The notes beneath the pieces are model-generated. The model was not told the origin of the DNA and ran no database searches. It was given only the letters and a program-made list of their open reading frames with translations. Made by a program: the position numbers and the translations under genes. 64,000 nucleotides of DNA, from positions 248,001 to 312,000 of the forward strand of contig NZ_JADIKC010000003.1 of assembly GCF_016905005.1 (NCBI RefSeq), in the 5' to 3' direction. Shown piece after piece: positions 41,952 through 49,788 of this stretch. The stretch is from Dyella kyungheensis. Lineage in GTDB: Bacteria; Pseudomonadota; Gammaproteobacteria; Xanthomonadales; Rhodanobacteraceae. The first letter of the stretch is position 1. Each line of letters opens with the position of its first letter.

Positions 41952-44078
41952 TTACCAGATCTTCACCTGCTTCTCGCCCGAACGCACCATGGTGTCGCCC
42001 GGCTTGCACTGGTAAGCGGTAGCGAAGGCTTCCATGTTCGACGGAGCGCCCATCGCGCGCAGCGAGGCCGGTGCATGCGGATCGGTGTTGAGACGGAGCA
42101 GGGCTTCCTTCTCACGCACGCTGCCGCGCCACACGCGAGCCCAGTTCAGGAAGAAGCGCTGGTCTTCGGTGTAACCGTCGATCTTCGCGGCGGCTTCCTG
42201 CGGGTTCTTCTTCAGAGCTTCCTGCAAGGCGTCGTACGCCACGTTCAGGCCGCCCAGGTCGGCGATGTTCTCGCCCAGGGTCAGCTGGCCGTTGACGTGC
42301 ACATCCGGCTTGTCCTTGATCGGCGCGTAGTCGTTGAACTGCGCGACGAGCTTGGCGGTGCGGGCCTCGAACTTGTCCTTGTCTTCCTTGGTCCACCAGT
42401 TGGCGTTGTTGCCTTCGCCGTCGAACTGGCTGCCTTCGTCGTCGAAGCCGTGGCTGGCTTCATGGCCGATCACCGCACCGATGCCGCCGTAGTTGATCGC
42501 GTCGTCGCCGTTGGCATAGAAGAACGGGGGCTGCAGGATCGCGGCCGGGAAGTTGATGGTGTTGTCGGTCGGGTTGTAATAGGCGTTGACCGTCTGCGGC
42601 GTCATGCCCCAGTCCTTGCGGTCGGTCGGCTTGCCGATCTTGTTGAGGTCGTACTGGTAGTTGAACTTGGCGGCGGCCATCACGTTGCCGTAGTAGTCGC
42701 CCTGCTTGATGTCCAGGCCCGACCAGTCACGCCACTTGTCCGGGTAACCGATCTTCGGCAGGAAGGTGTTCCACTTGGCGACGGCCTTTTCCTTGGTCTC
42801 GGCGCTCATCCAGTCGAGGTTCTCGATGCGGGCCTTCAGCGCGTTGCGCACGTTGGTGACCAGCTCTTCGGCACGCTGCTTGGCTTCCGGCGTGAATACC
42901 TTGGCTACGTACAGCTGGCCCAGGGCTTCGCCCATCGACTCGTTCACGCCGCCGAGCACGCGCTTCCAGCGCGGCTTCTGCTCCGGCTGGCCGGACAGGG
43001 TCTTGCCGTAGAAGTCGAAGCGGGCGTCCTGGAAGGCCTTGCTGAGCAGCGGCGAGGCGTCGTCGATGGTGTGGAAGCGCAGGTAGGCCTGCCACTGGTC
43101 GGCCGGCGTGCTGGCCAGCATCTTGTCGAACTGGGCGAAGAACTTCGGCTGCGACAGCGAGAAGCCCTTGTCGACGGTCACGCCCTGGGCCTTGAAGAAG
43201 TCTTCCCAGTTGAAGTGCGGGGTGATCTTGTCCGCTTCCTTCAGGGTCACGAAGTGGTACTGGTTCTCCGGGGTGCGCAGTTCTACCGGCGCCAGCGAGG
43301 CGGCGGCCAGCTGCGTTTCGAACGCCAGCACCTGGGCGGCCTGCTTCTTCGCATCGGCCTCGGCCACGCCGGTCAATTCCAGCATCTTGACGATGTGGTC
43401 GACGTAGGCGTCGCGGATGTCTTTGTACTTCGCGTCGGTGTAATAGTCCTTGGTCGGCAGCCCCAGGCCAGCCTGCTGGGTGAAGCCGATCTGCATCTTG
43501 GCGTCCTTGAAGTCCGCGCCGGAGCCGAACTGGAACACCTGCATGTCACCCGTGGTGAAGTTCTGGGTGAGATAGTTGGCCACGTCCTTGCCGGTCTTCA
43601 GCGCGGCGATGGCGTCGAGCTTGGGCTTGATCGGGTCGAAGCCGGCCTTTTCGATGGCGGCGTCGTCCATGCCCGAGGCGTACAGGTAGCCGATCTTCTG
43701 CTCGATCGAGCCGGCCTGGGCGCTGGCGGCGCCCTTGGAGGCGTCGTCGACGATCTGGTGCTGGGTGTTGAGGCTGTCCTCGGCCAGCTTGTCGAACGCG
43801 CCCCAACGGCTGCGGTCGTTCGGGATCGGGTTGGCGGCCACCCACTTGCTGTTGACGAAACCGTTGAAGTCCTGGCAGGCCTGGATGTTGGTGTCCAGGT
43901 CGGCGATGTCGAACACGCTCTTGGGTGCGGCAGCTGCCATGGCAGCGGTGCTGGCGGCGGCAGGCGCGGTGCTGCTGGCGGCCGGGGCCTTGTCGGCATC
44001 CTCATGCTTGCCGCAGGCGCTGAGCGACAGGGCGAGGCTCACGGCGAGCGCGATGGGCTTCATATACGGTTTGGTCAT
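41952..44078 (-). CDS. pepO: M13 family metallopeptidase (PepO/neprilysin-like), lipoprotein
   Basis: A 708-residue zinc oligopeptidase. The N-terminal signal ends in a lipobox LSAC with C22, so it is likely anchored to a membrane on the periplasmic side. The zinc site is H539-E-A-S-H543 in VIGHEASHGFDDEG, with the third ligand in LGENIADLGGLNVAYDA about 60 residues on. Other marks are NAYYNPTDNTINFPAAILQPPFF and the C-terminal W (VKIW). Length is as in PepO/neprilysin. AGAGGGA 6 nt upstream supports the ATG at 44078. It is transcribed alone towards the terminator at 41.9 kb. Confidence 0.93.
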   Translation of the reverse strand: MTKPYMKPIALAVSLALSLSACGKHEDADKAPAASSTAPAAASTAAMAAAAPKSVFDIADLDTNIQACQDFNGFVNSKWVAANPIPNDRSRWGAFDKLAEDSLNTQHQIVDDASKGAASAQAGSIEQKIGYLYASGMDDAAIEKAGFDPIKPKLDAIAALKTGKDVANYLTQNFTTGDMQVFQFGSGADFKDAKMQIGFTQQAGLGLPTKDYYTDAKYKDIRDAYVDHIVKMLELTGVAEADAKKQAAQVLAFETQLAAASLAPVELRTPENQYHFVTLKEADKITPHFNWEDFFKAQGVTVDKGFSLSQPKFFAQFDKMLASTPADQWQAYLRFHTIDDASPLLSKAFQDARFDFYGKTLSGQPEQKPRWKRVLGGVNESMGEALGQLYVAKVFTPEAKQRAEELVTNVRNALKARIENLDWMSAETKEKAVAKWNTFLPKIGYPDKWRDWSGLDIKQGDYYGNVMAAAKFNYQYDLNKIGKPTDRKDWGMTPQTVNAYYNPTDNTINFPAAILQPPFFYANGDDAINYGGIGAVIGHEASHGFDDEGSQFDGEGNNANWWTKEDKDKFEARTAKLVAQFNDYAPIKDKPDVHVNGQLTLGENIADLGGLNVAYDALQEALKKNPQEAAAKIDGYTEDQRFFLNWARVWRGSVREKEALLRLNTDPHAPASLRAMGAPSNMEAFATAYQCKPGDTMVRSGEKQVKIW

Positions 44079-44268
44079 GGATTTCCCTCTGTGGTTCGTT
44101 GGCCGAGCGGACGGCCGATGGTGGCTGCGATCGCGCGAGTCTTGGGCCTTGGCCCGTATCACACGCGTGACTTTTGAGGCTAGGCCGTAAGTCACGGTCC
44201 AAACAGTGTCAAAGGTCAGGGGGTTTGGGCGCAACCGGGGCCTGGCCTGGGGCTTGGACGTCATTCCG

Positions 44269-44286
44269 GCGTAAGCCGGGGTCCAG
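44269..44286. repeat. Short palindromic unit of the GTCATTCCGGC class
   Basis: GTCATTCCGGC-GTAA-GCCGGGGTCC, a short inverted repeat whose type (GTCATTCC...GGAATCCAG) is common across Xanthomonadaceae genomes. Only one copy in this window. Confidence 0.5.
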
Positions 44287-44366
44287 GTGCGATGCGCTGC
44301 GATTGTTGTGATCCCGCCAGGGTGCCGCCTACGACGCAAAGCTAGTCCCCTTTTTGGGACGCTCGA

Positions 44367-44469
44367 GTCACTTTTCTTTGCGGGCCCGCGCATGCGCAGG
44401 AGCGCAAGTGAACGGCGCAGCCGGCCCGAAGGGCGGGGGGCAGGATGCCCGGAGTAAAAGAAAAGTAAC
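44367..44469. repeat. 103-bp repeat bounded by inverted GTCACTTTTCTTT arms
   Basis: Near-perfect 13-bp inverted arms (44367-44379 and 44457-44469, 12 of 13 matching) enclose a GC-rich core with several short palindromes (GCGCATGCGC, GGCCCGAAGGGC-like). Looks like a non-coding dispersed element. Confidence 0.55.
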
Positions 44470-44616
44470 CCAAAGATTTGGCCTCAGAAGCTCACACCGA
44501 CTGCGATATACGAGCCTGCAGGATTTGGAGCCCGGATCGTCACGATCTCCCTGATCGACGGTATGGCTACATCGCGAGTAAGGCGGTGCTGAAGACTTAA
44601 AGCGATGCACCGCACT

Positions 44617-44656
44617 TCTCCCTCTCCCCTCCGGGGAGAGGGCCGGGGTGAGGGCC
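44617..44656 (+). repeat. CCCTCTCCCC/GGGGAGAGGG palindromic repeat, solo copy
   Basis: 10-bp perfect stem (44620-44629 and 44633-44642), loop TCC, followed by CCGGGGTGAGGG. Same family as the two copies that flank the DUF559 gene at 52396-52430 and 52771-52809. Confidence 0.75.
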
Positions 44657-44838
44657 GGGTGCTTGCGGGAGCGTTGCTTGGTGCGCGCTTGTTCATCAGC
44701 TCCGCGGCGCCCATCACAGCACGCAAATCGCATGAAAATACGACGCCTTCTGTTACTCGCCTGTCACCTGGCGAACCTATCGTCGCGAGAATTAGCGCTT
44801 GAGGGGAAGCGCATCACCGCGACCGTAGGGAGACTTCC

Positions 44839-46545
44839 ATGCGAAACAACCTCGCAGTATGCATTGCCGCGTGCGTTCTGAGCTTTTCCGCAGTATCTCT
44901 CGCTCAACTTCCCGTCTATGCCGAATCACTCGACCAGGCTAGCCTGCATCATGGTGGCGATGGGCATGGAGACGTCCATACGTCTACACCGATCAAGCAT
45001 CTGGTGGTGATCTTCCAGGAGAACGTGTCCTACGATCATTACTTCGGCACCTATCCGTATGCGGCCAACGGCAAGGGCGAGCCGACGTTCTATGCGCGTC
45101 CGTTCACGCCGCGCGCGAACGGTTACGACGCCAGGCTGCTCACGCACAATCCGAATCAGGCCAACAGCGACAACGGCACCGGTGCGATCAATCCGTTCCG
45201 CCTGTCGCGCGCGCAGGCCGCCACGGCCGATCAGGATCATGCCTACGGTCCGGAACAGAAGGCCTTCCATGGCGGCGCGATGGATCTGTTCCCGAAGTAC
45301 ACCGGTACCGGCGAAACGTTGCCGGGCGCTACGCCGGACGAGGAAGGCACGGGCCAGGTGATGGGTTATTACGACGGCAACACCGTCACCGCGCTGTGGA
45401 ACTACGCCCAGTGGTTCGCCCTGAACGACAACAGCTACGGCACGACGTTCGGCCCGTCCACGCCGGGTGCCATCAACCTGGTGTCCGGCCAGACCAATGG
45501 CGTGACGCAGACGCTCAACGGCACCGGCAACGAAGTGGCTGACGGGCAGGGCGGTCTCACGCTGATCGGCGATGCCGACCCGATCGGCGACGTGTGTTCC
45601 TCGCCTACCGGCAATCAAGTGCAGTTCGGCGGCAAGAACGTGGGCGACCTGCTCAACAAGGCGGGCGTGACGTGGGGCTTCTTCGAAGGCGGCTTCGACC
45701 TCACCCACGTCAATGCCAACGGCAGCACCGGCTGCGTGCGCAAGACCACCTCGGCCGTCACGCAGGCCAACGAGAGCGACTACATCCCGCATCATCAGCC
45801 GTTCCAGTATTACCCGAGCACGGCCAACCCCACGCATGCGCGTCCCACCTCGATCAAGACCATCGGTCACCAGGGCGATGCAGGCAATCACCAGTACGAC
45901 ATCAACGATTTCTACGCGGCCGTGCAGGCGGGCAACTTCCCGTCGGTGAGTTTCCTCAAGGCGCCGGGTTACCAGGATGGCCACGCCGGTTATTCCGATC
46001 CGCTGGACGAGCAGCAGTTCATCGTGCACGTGATCAATTTCCTGCAGCAGCAGCCCGACTGGCGCGACACGGCGGTGGTCATCGCCTATGACGACTCCGA
46101 TGGCTGGTACGACCACCAGGCGGCGCCGCGTATCAATGCGTCGAGCACCAGCTCCGATGCACTCGACGGCGCCGGCCTGTGCAAGGCACGCGACACGCTG
46201 CCGGGCACCAACAGCAAGGGCCAGCCGGTGCAGGGGCGTTGCGGTTTCGGTCCGCGCCTGCCGCTGCTGGTGATCTCGCCGTGGGCGCGCAGCAACCATG
46301 TCGATCACACGCTGACCGACCAGTCGTCCGTGACGCGCTTCATCGAGGACAACTGGCTGCGCAGCGAGCGCCTCGGCGGTGGTTCGTTCGACGGCGTGGC
46401 CGGTTCGCTGGTGCCGATGTTCGACTTCTACCAGCCTTTCGTCGAACAGCATCGACTGATACTGGATGAGCAGACCGGCCAGCCGGTGAAGCAGCCCAAG
46501 CCGTGGCCGTGGTCCGGTCTGACGCACGGGCACGGGCACGGTTGA
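44839..46545 (+). CDS. Phosphoesterase family protein (acid phosphatase/phospholipase C-like)
   Basis: A 568-residue exported hydrolase of the PF04185 phosphoesterase family, which includes bacterial phospholipases C and AcpA-type acid phosphatases. The signal peptide ends near SLAQLPVYAE. The active site pattern is VIFQENVSYDHYFGTYPY, with the metal-binding Glu-Asn and the Ser nucleophile; later AYDDSDGWYDHQ supplies Asp/His metal ligands, and GFGPRLPLLVISPWARSNHVDH is the C-terminal family block. The C-terminus ends in a His/Gly run (HGHGHG), which could bind metal. The substrate class is not settled. It is followed by a strong terminator. Confidence 0.9.
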   Translation: MRNNLAVCIAACVLSFSAVSLAQLPVYAESLDQASLHHGGDGHGDVHTSTPIKHLVVIFQENVSYDHYFGTYPYAANGKGEPTFYARPFTPRANGYDARLLTHNPNQANSDNGTGAINPFRLSRAQAATADQDHAYGPEQKAFHGGAMDLFPKYTGTGETLPGATPDEEGTGQVMGYYDGNTVTALWNYAQWFALNDNSYGTTFGPSTPGAINLVSGQTNGVTQTLNGTGNEVADGQGGLTLIGDADPIGDVCSSPTGNQVQFGGKNVGDLLNKAGVTWGFFEGGFDLTHVNANGSTGCVRKTTSAVTQANESDYIPHHQPFQYYPSTANPTHARPTSIKTIGHQGDAGNHQYDINDFYAAVQAGNFPSVSFLKAPGYQDGHAGYSDPLDEQQFIVHVINFLQQQPDWRDTAVVIAYDDSDGWYDHQAAPRINASSTSSDALDGAGLCKARDTLPGTNSKGQPVQGRCGFGPRLPLLVISPWARSNHVDHTLTDQSSVTRFIEDNWLRSERLGGGSFDGVAGSLVPMFDFYQPFVEQHRLILDEQTGQPVKQPKPWPWSGLTHGHGHG

Positions 46546-46566
46546 GATCGACGCGATGAGATGGCG

Positions 46567-46602
46567 CGCCCCGGACATCGGTCCGGGGCGTTTCGCTTTT
46601 TT
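46567..46602 (+). terminator. Intrinsic terminator after the phosphoesterase gene
   Basis: Perfect 9-bp GC-rich stem (46567-46575 and 46582-46590) with a 6-nt loop, followed by TTTCGCTTTTTT, 20 bp upstream of the multicopper oxidase start. Confidence 0.88.
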
Positions 46603-46621
46603 CAAACAGAGGTGGTGAACC

Positions 46622-48235
46622 TTGCATCCCTCGCGCCGACGTTTTCTGCAGGGCATGGGCCTGATCGCCGGAACGGGGGCGTTGCGCGTGTTTGGCGCGC
46701 CCATGCACATGGCCATGCAACACGCCGCCAAGGGCAGCGGCCTTTGCAAGCACGCCGTGGCCGATCAAGCGACGGTGCCGCGCTTGCTCGATCCCACGCG
46801 CCTGACGCCGTTCGTCGATCCCTTGCCGCGGCCGCAAGTACTGCGTCCGAAAGCCGGCGAAACGCTGCATATCGCCATGCGCGAGAGCGAGCAGCGGCTG
46901 CATCGCGAGTTGGCTCCTACGCGTCTGTGGACGTATGGCAACAGCATGCCCGGTCCCACCATCGAGGCGCGCAGCGGCGAAGCGGTGCAGGTGGAATGGA
47001 GCAACCAGCTTCCGCACAAACACTTCCTGCCCATCGATCATCACGTTTGCGGGGCCGAACCCGATCAGCCGGAAGTGCGTGGCGTGGTGCATGTACACGG
47101 CGCACGCGTTCCTCCTGCGGATGACGGCTACCCCACCGACTGGTTCGTACCCGGCCAGTCGCGCAAGCAGGCTTACCCCAATCGGCAGGACGCCGCGACG
47201 CTGTGGTATCACGATCACACCATGGGCATCGAGCGGTTGAATCTCTATGCCGGCCTGTTCGGCATGTACCTGTTGCGCGACGAACACGAGTTGTCGCTGG
47301 GTCTGCCCGATGGCGACTTCGAGCTGCCGCTCGTGTTGACCGATCGCCTGCTCACTGAGCACGGCCAGCTCCATTACCCCACCTCAGGCGTCAGCGATGC
47401 GCCGTGGGTGCCGGAAGTGTTTGGCAACGCCATGCTGGTAAACGGTGCACTGATGCCGCGTCTCGATGTGCAGGCGCAACGCTATCGTTTCCGCGTATTG
47501 AATGCGGCCAATGGGCGCTTTTTCCGATTGAGCCTGCGTGGCCTGCGCCCGTTCGTGCAGATTGGCAGCGATCAGGGCCTGCTCGCCGCCCCCGTCCAAC
47601 AAACCAGCCTGGTCCTTGCACCCGGCGAGCGTGCCGACTTGATCGTCGATTTCGCCGCCATGGGTGGCAGCGCCATTGAGCTGATGAACGACTCGCTGCC
47701 GTTGATGCAGTTCAAGGTGGCATCGGGCAAGGTCGCTGACGCGAGCCGCGTGCCTTCCACGTTGCGCGAGGTGCCGCGAGTCGCCGAGGCGCATGCCACG
47801 ACTACACGCGTGCTGACCATCGATGAGTACGCCGACTGCGTCTCCACGCCGATGCTGATGCTGCTGGATGGCAAGCATTGGCACGAGCCGGTGAGCGAGA
47901 AGCCGAAACTCGGCAGCACCGAAATCTGGAGCCTGGTGAATCTCACCGAGGATACGCATCCGATCCACCTGCATCTGGTGCGCTTCCAGATCCTCGACCG
48001 GCAGCCGTTCGACGTGGACGAATATCTCGAATCGAAGACCTTGCGTTACACGGGTCCGGCGCAGCCGCCGCCAGCGCACGAAGCCGGCTGGAAGGACACC
48101 GCGCAGGTCTATCCGGGCATGGTGACGCGCTACATCATCACGTTCGAGGGCTATACCGGGCGTTATGTGTGGCATTGCCACCTGCTGGAGCATGCATCGA
48201 ACGAAATGATGCGGCCGTTTGAGGTGGTGGCCTGA
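46622..48235 (+). CDS. Multicopper oxidase (CotA/bilirubin oxidase-like), Tat-exported
   Basis: A 537-residue three-domain laccase-like enzyme oxidising phenolics, bilirubin or metal ions with reduction of oxygen to water. The four copper motifs are present: VVHVHGARVPP, LWYHDHTMG, HPIHLHLVRF and WHCHLLEHASNEMM, the last giving the T1 His-Cys-His and an axial Met. An N-terminal SRRRFLQ twin-arginine motif directs folded export. The order and the HCHLLEH spacing resemble B. subtilis CotA. The start is TTG at 46622: an in-frame stop lies two codons upstream, and AGGTGG is 8-13 nt before it. No copper-homeostasis genes are nearby. Confidence 0.92.
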   Translation: MHPSRRRFLQGMGLIAGTGALRVFGAPMHMAMQHAAKGSGLCKHAVADQATVPRLLDPTRLTPFVDPLPRPQVLRPKAGETLHIAMRESEQRLHRELAPTRLWTYGNSMPGPTIEARSGEAVQVEWSNQLPHKHFLPIDHHVCGAEPDQPEVRGVVHVHGARVPPADDGYPTDWFVPGQSRKQAYPNRQDAATLWYHDHTMGIERLNLYAGLFGMYLLRDEHELSLGLPDGDFELPLVLTDRLLTEHGQLHYPTSGVSDAPWVPEVFGNAMLVNGALMPRLDVQAQRYRFRVLNAANGRFFRLSLRGLRPFVQIGSDQGLLAAPVQQTSLVLAPGERADLIVDFAAMGGSAIELMNDSLPLMQFKVASGKVADASRVPSTLREVPRVAEAHATTTRVLTIDEYADCVSTPMLMLLDGKHWHEPVSEKPKLGSTEIWSLVNLTEDTHPIHLHLVRFQILDRQPFDVDEYLESKTLRYTGPAQPPPAHEAGWKDTAQVYPGMVTRYIITFEGYTGRYVWHCHLLEHASNEMMRPFEVVA

Positions 48236-48244
48236 GGGCAGCCC

Positions 48245-48306
48245 GTCGCGCCCAAGGGCGCTCCCACAAATACAAGGCAGACTGTGGGAGCGCCCTTGGG
48301 CGCGAC
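48245..48306. repeat. REP-like palindrome (TGTGGGAGCGC family), copy 2
   Basis: Perfect 24-bp inverted repeat: arms 48245-48268 and 48283-48306, 14-nt spacer, between the convergent multicopper oxidase and DUF502 genes. Arms share TGTGGGAGCGC and GCGCGAC with copy 1. Confidence 0.88.
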
Positions 48307-48336
48307 AAGCCTCACACGTGGTTTCAGCGATGAGAT

Positions 48337-49011
48337 CTATTCGCTGTCCCGTGCAAGCTCGCGAGAAACCACCGGCGAAGCCGGCAACGTATCCGGTGCC
48401 ACCGCGCCACCGGAAATGATGAAAGCCATGGCCTGATCCATGGTCCAGTCGGTTGGCGTGAGTTCGTCTACCGCCACCACTTCCAGGTAACCGCCCGTCG
48501 GGTTGGGCGTGGTGGGGATATACACGGCCGCCATTTCCCGTCCGGTGCCTTCTTCGGTCATGACGCGGGTGACGAAGCCCACCACCTTCATGCCCTTGCG
48601 CGGGAAGTCGACCAGTACCACGCGCTGCACGCCCGAAGGTTTCTGCTGCAGCACCGCCATCAGTTTCTTGGTGCCGCCATAGATCGTCTGCACCAGTGGG
48701 ATGCGTGCGAGCAGCGCATCGAAGCCGTCGATCAGGCGCTGGCCGATCACGCGATTGGCGAGCGCGCCCAGGATGTACAGCACGCCCAGGGTCAGCAGCA
48801 GCGCAATCACGAAGGTGATCCAGGCGTTGTTGAGCACCACGCCCGCAAGCGGCGAGCCGGACGACAGCGTGGCCAGCAACGCCGACGCCAGCGGCGTGCC
48901 AATGCCGGCGAGCATGCTCAGCACGAACTTGAATACCACCCAGGTCACCCACAGCGGAATGAACGTGAGCAGGCCGGTGAACAGGTAACGCTTGATGCGC
49001 AGACGCTTCAT
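48337..49011 (-). CDS. DUF502 family membrane protein
   Basis: A 224-residue inner-membrane protein of the DUF502 family. Two N-terminal helices are evident (YLFTGLLTFIPLWVTWVVF and NNAWITFVIALLLTLGVLYILG), followed by a soluble domain with IPLVQTIYGGTKKLMAVL, FPRKGMKVVGFVTR, AAVYIPTTPNPTGGY and the terminal segment DWTMDQAMAFIISGGA. These are the defining blocks of the family; its function is unknown. The ATG at 49011 (MKRLRIKRYL) is chosen from homologues, with 49041 as the alternative start. It lies 42 bp after the DUF4442 gene on the same strand, suggesting cotranscription. Confidence 0.88.
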   Translation of the reverse strand: MKRLRIKRYLFTGLLTFIPLWVTWVVFKFVLSMLAGIGTPLASALLATLSSGSPLAGVVLNNAWITFVIALLLTLGVLYILGALANRVIGQRLIDGFDALLARIPLVQTIYGGTKKLMAVLQQKPSGVQRVVLVDFPRKGMKVVGFVTRVMTEEGTGREMAAVYIPTTPNPTGGYLEVVAVDELTPTDWTMDQAMAFIISGGAVAPDTLPASPVVSRELARDSE

Positions 49012-49053
49012 GGAATCGATGCCGGGGAAGGGACGCGGCATTCTCCCACGGGA

Positions 49054-49560
49054 CTAGCTTCGCGTCGTTGGCGAGATGCCCGCTGTCGCGGCCTGCCCGG
49101 CGGGTTCGGTGCGCGCCTTGGGCTTGAGCCGCACGTACAACTGCTTGCGCACGCGGGCCACCACCTCGCCGCTGCGCGTGGTGACATCCACCTCGAACCA
49201 ACGCAGCACCTTGTCGCCGCCGGCGGCCGCAGCGCGGAGTTCGTCGAGCACGGATGTTTCCAGCTTGAAGTGCGCGTAGACGTCCTCGCGCCCGGGCGAG
49301 ACGAAGTCGATGGCGCCGGCCTTGTCCCACACGAAGTAATCGTTGCCGAGTCGATGCATGGTCAACAGCATCCAGAACGGATCGGTCATGGCGAACAAAT
49401 TGCCGCCGAACTGGGTGCGCACGTAATTGCGGTTCCAGGGGCGCAGCCGCAGCACCACCCGCAGTTCCGTCCAGTCTTCGGACACGTATTGGACGCGGAT
49501 GCTGTTGAACAGGAACGGCGGCCACAGGTTCATCAGGTGGCGAAAGGTGGAGGCGCGCAT
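49054..49560 (-). CDS. DUF4442 hotdog-fold protein
   Basis: A 168-residue protein of the DUF4442 family, a hotdog-fold group related to acyl-CoA thioesterases. Seen motifs are FRHLMNLWPPFLFNSIRV, LRPWNRNYVRTQFGGNLFAMTDPFW (the hotdog helix) and the beta strands VDVTTRSGEVVARVRKQLYVRLKPK. No export signal. The start at 49560 (MRASTFRHLMN) matches family members. A clear AGGAGGT lies about 33 nt upstream, next to a 20-bp palindrome, and an ATG at 49605 lies inside that palindrome; the transcription start and leader here are therefore uncertain. Confidence 0.8.
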   Translation of the reverse strand: MRASTFRHLMNLWPPFLFNSIRVQYVSEDWTELRVVLRLRPWNRNYVRTQFGGNLFAMTDPFWMLLTMHRLGNDYFVWDKAGAIDFVSPGREDVYAHFKLETSVLDELRAAAAGGDKVLRWFEVDVTTRSGEVVARVRKQLYVRLKPKARTEPAGQAATAGISPTTRS

Positions 49561-49600
49561 ATCGGGCGGGTCAGATGAGGGGGGCTTAGGATACCTCCTA

Positions 49601-49620
49601 AACATACGGATGCGTATGTT
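49601..49620. promoter_or_regulatory. Palindromic operator candidate upstream of DUF4442/acnD
   Basis: Perfect 8-bp arms AACATACG (49601-49608) and CGTATGTT (49613-49620) around GATG. The symmetry and size resemble TetR-family operators. It lies between the divergent DUF4442 gene and acnD; no TetR gene occurs in the window. Confidence 0.5.
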
Positions 49621-49788
49621 GCGTTTGCCAGCCTTGCGCTAGCCGCTGGAACGGCCCCGGAAAGCGCGCGCTGCTGCGCCTGGGTCGGCCATGGCGCCTG
49701 CGTTAGAATGAGCGGTTGACGGCGCACGCTTGACGGCGCCTCGGTGTGGATAACGCCACAGAACAATGCAGCAAAGGGTTCTCACCGC

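Larger units (their letters stand above)
44079..44838. other. 760-bp intergenic region rich in repeat elements
   Basis: No gene of note is seen between pepO and the phosphoesterase. Instead it holds at least three repeat units, listed separately. A short leftward reading frame here (TPAYAGMT) is the usual translation of a dispersed GTCATTCC-type repeat, not a protein. The promoter of the phosphoesterase must lie near 44700-44838; GGGAG lies 8-12 nt before its ATG. Confidence 0.6.

Noticed and set aside
44354-44881. Short plus- and minus-strand frames upstream of the phosphoesterase gene
   Set aside because: They translate repeat DNA (for example TPAYAGMT) and start without Shine-Dalgarno sites.
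46985-47110. Possible copper-resistance operon around the multicopper oxidase
   Set aside because: No copA/copB/copC-like genes or metal regulator adjoin it; it is flanked by a terminator and a REP-like repeat, so it is treated as a single gene.
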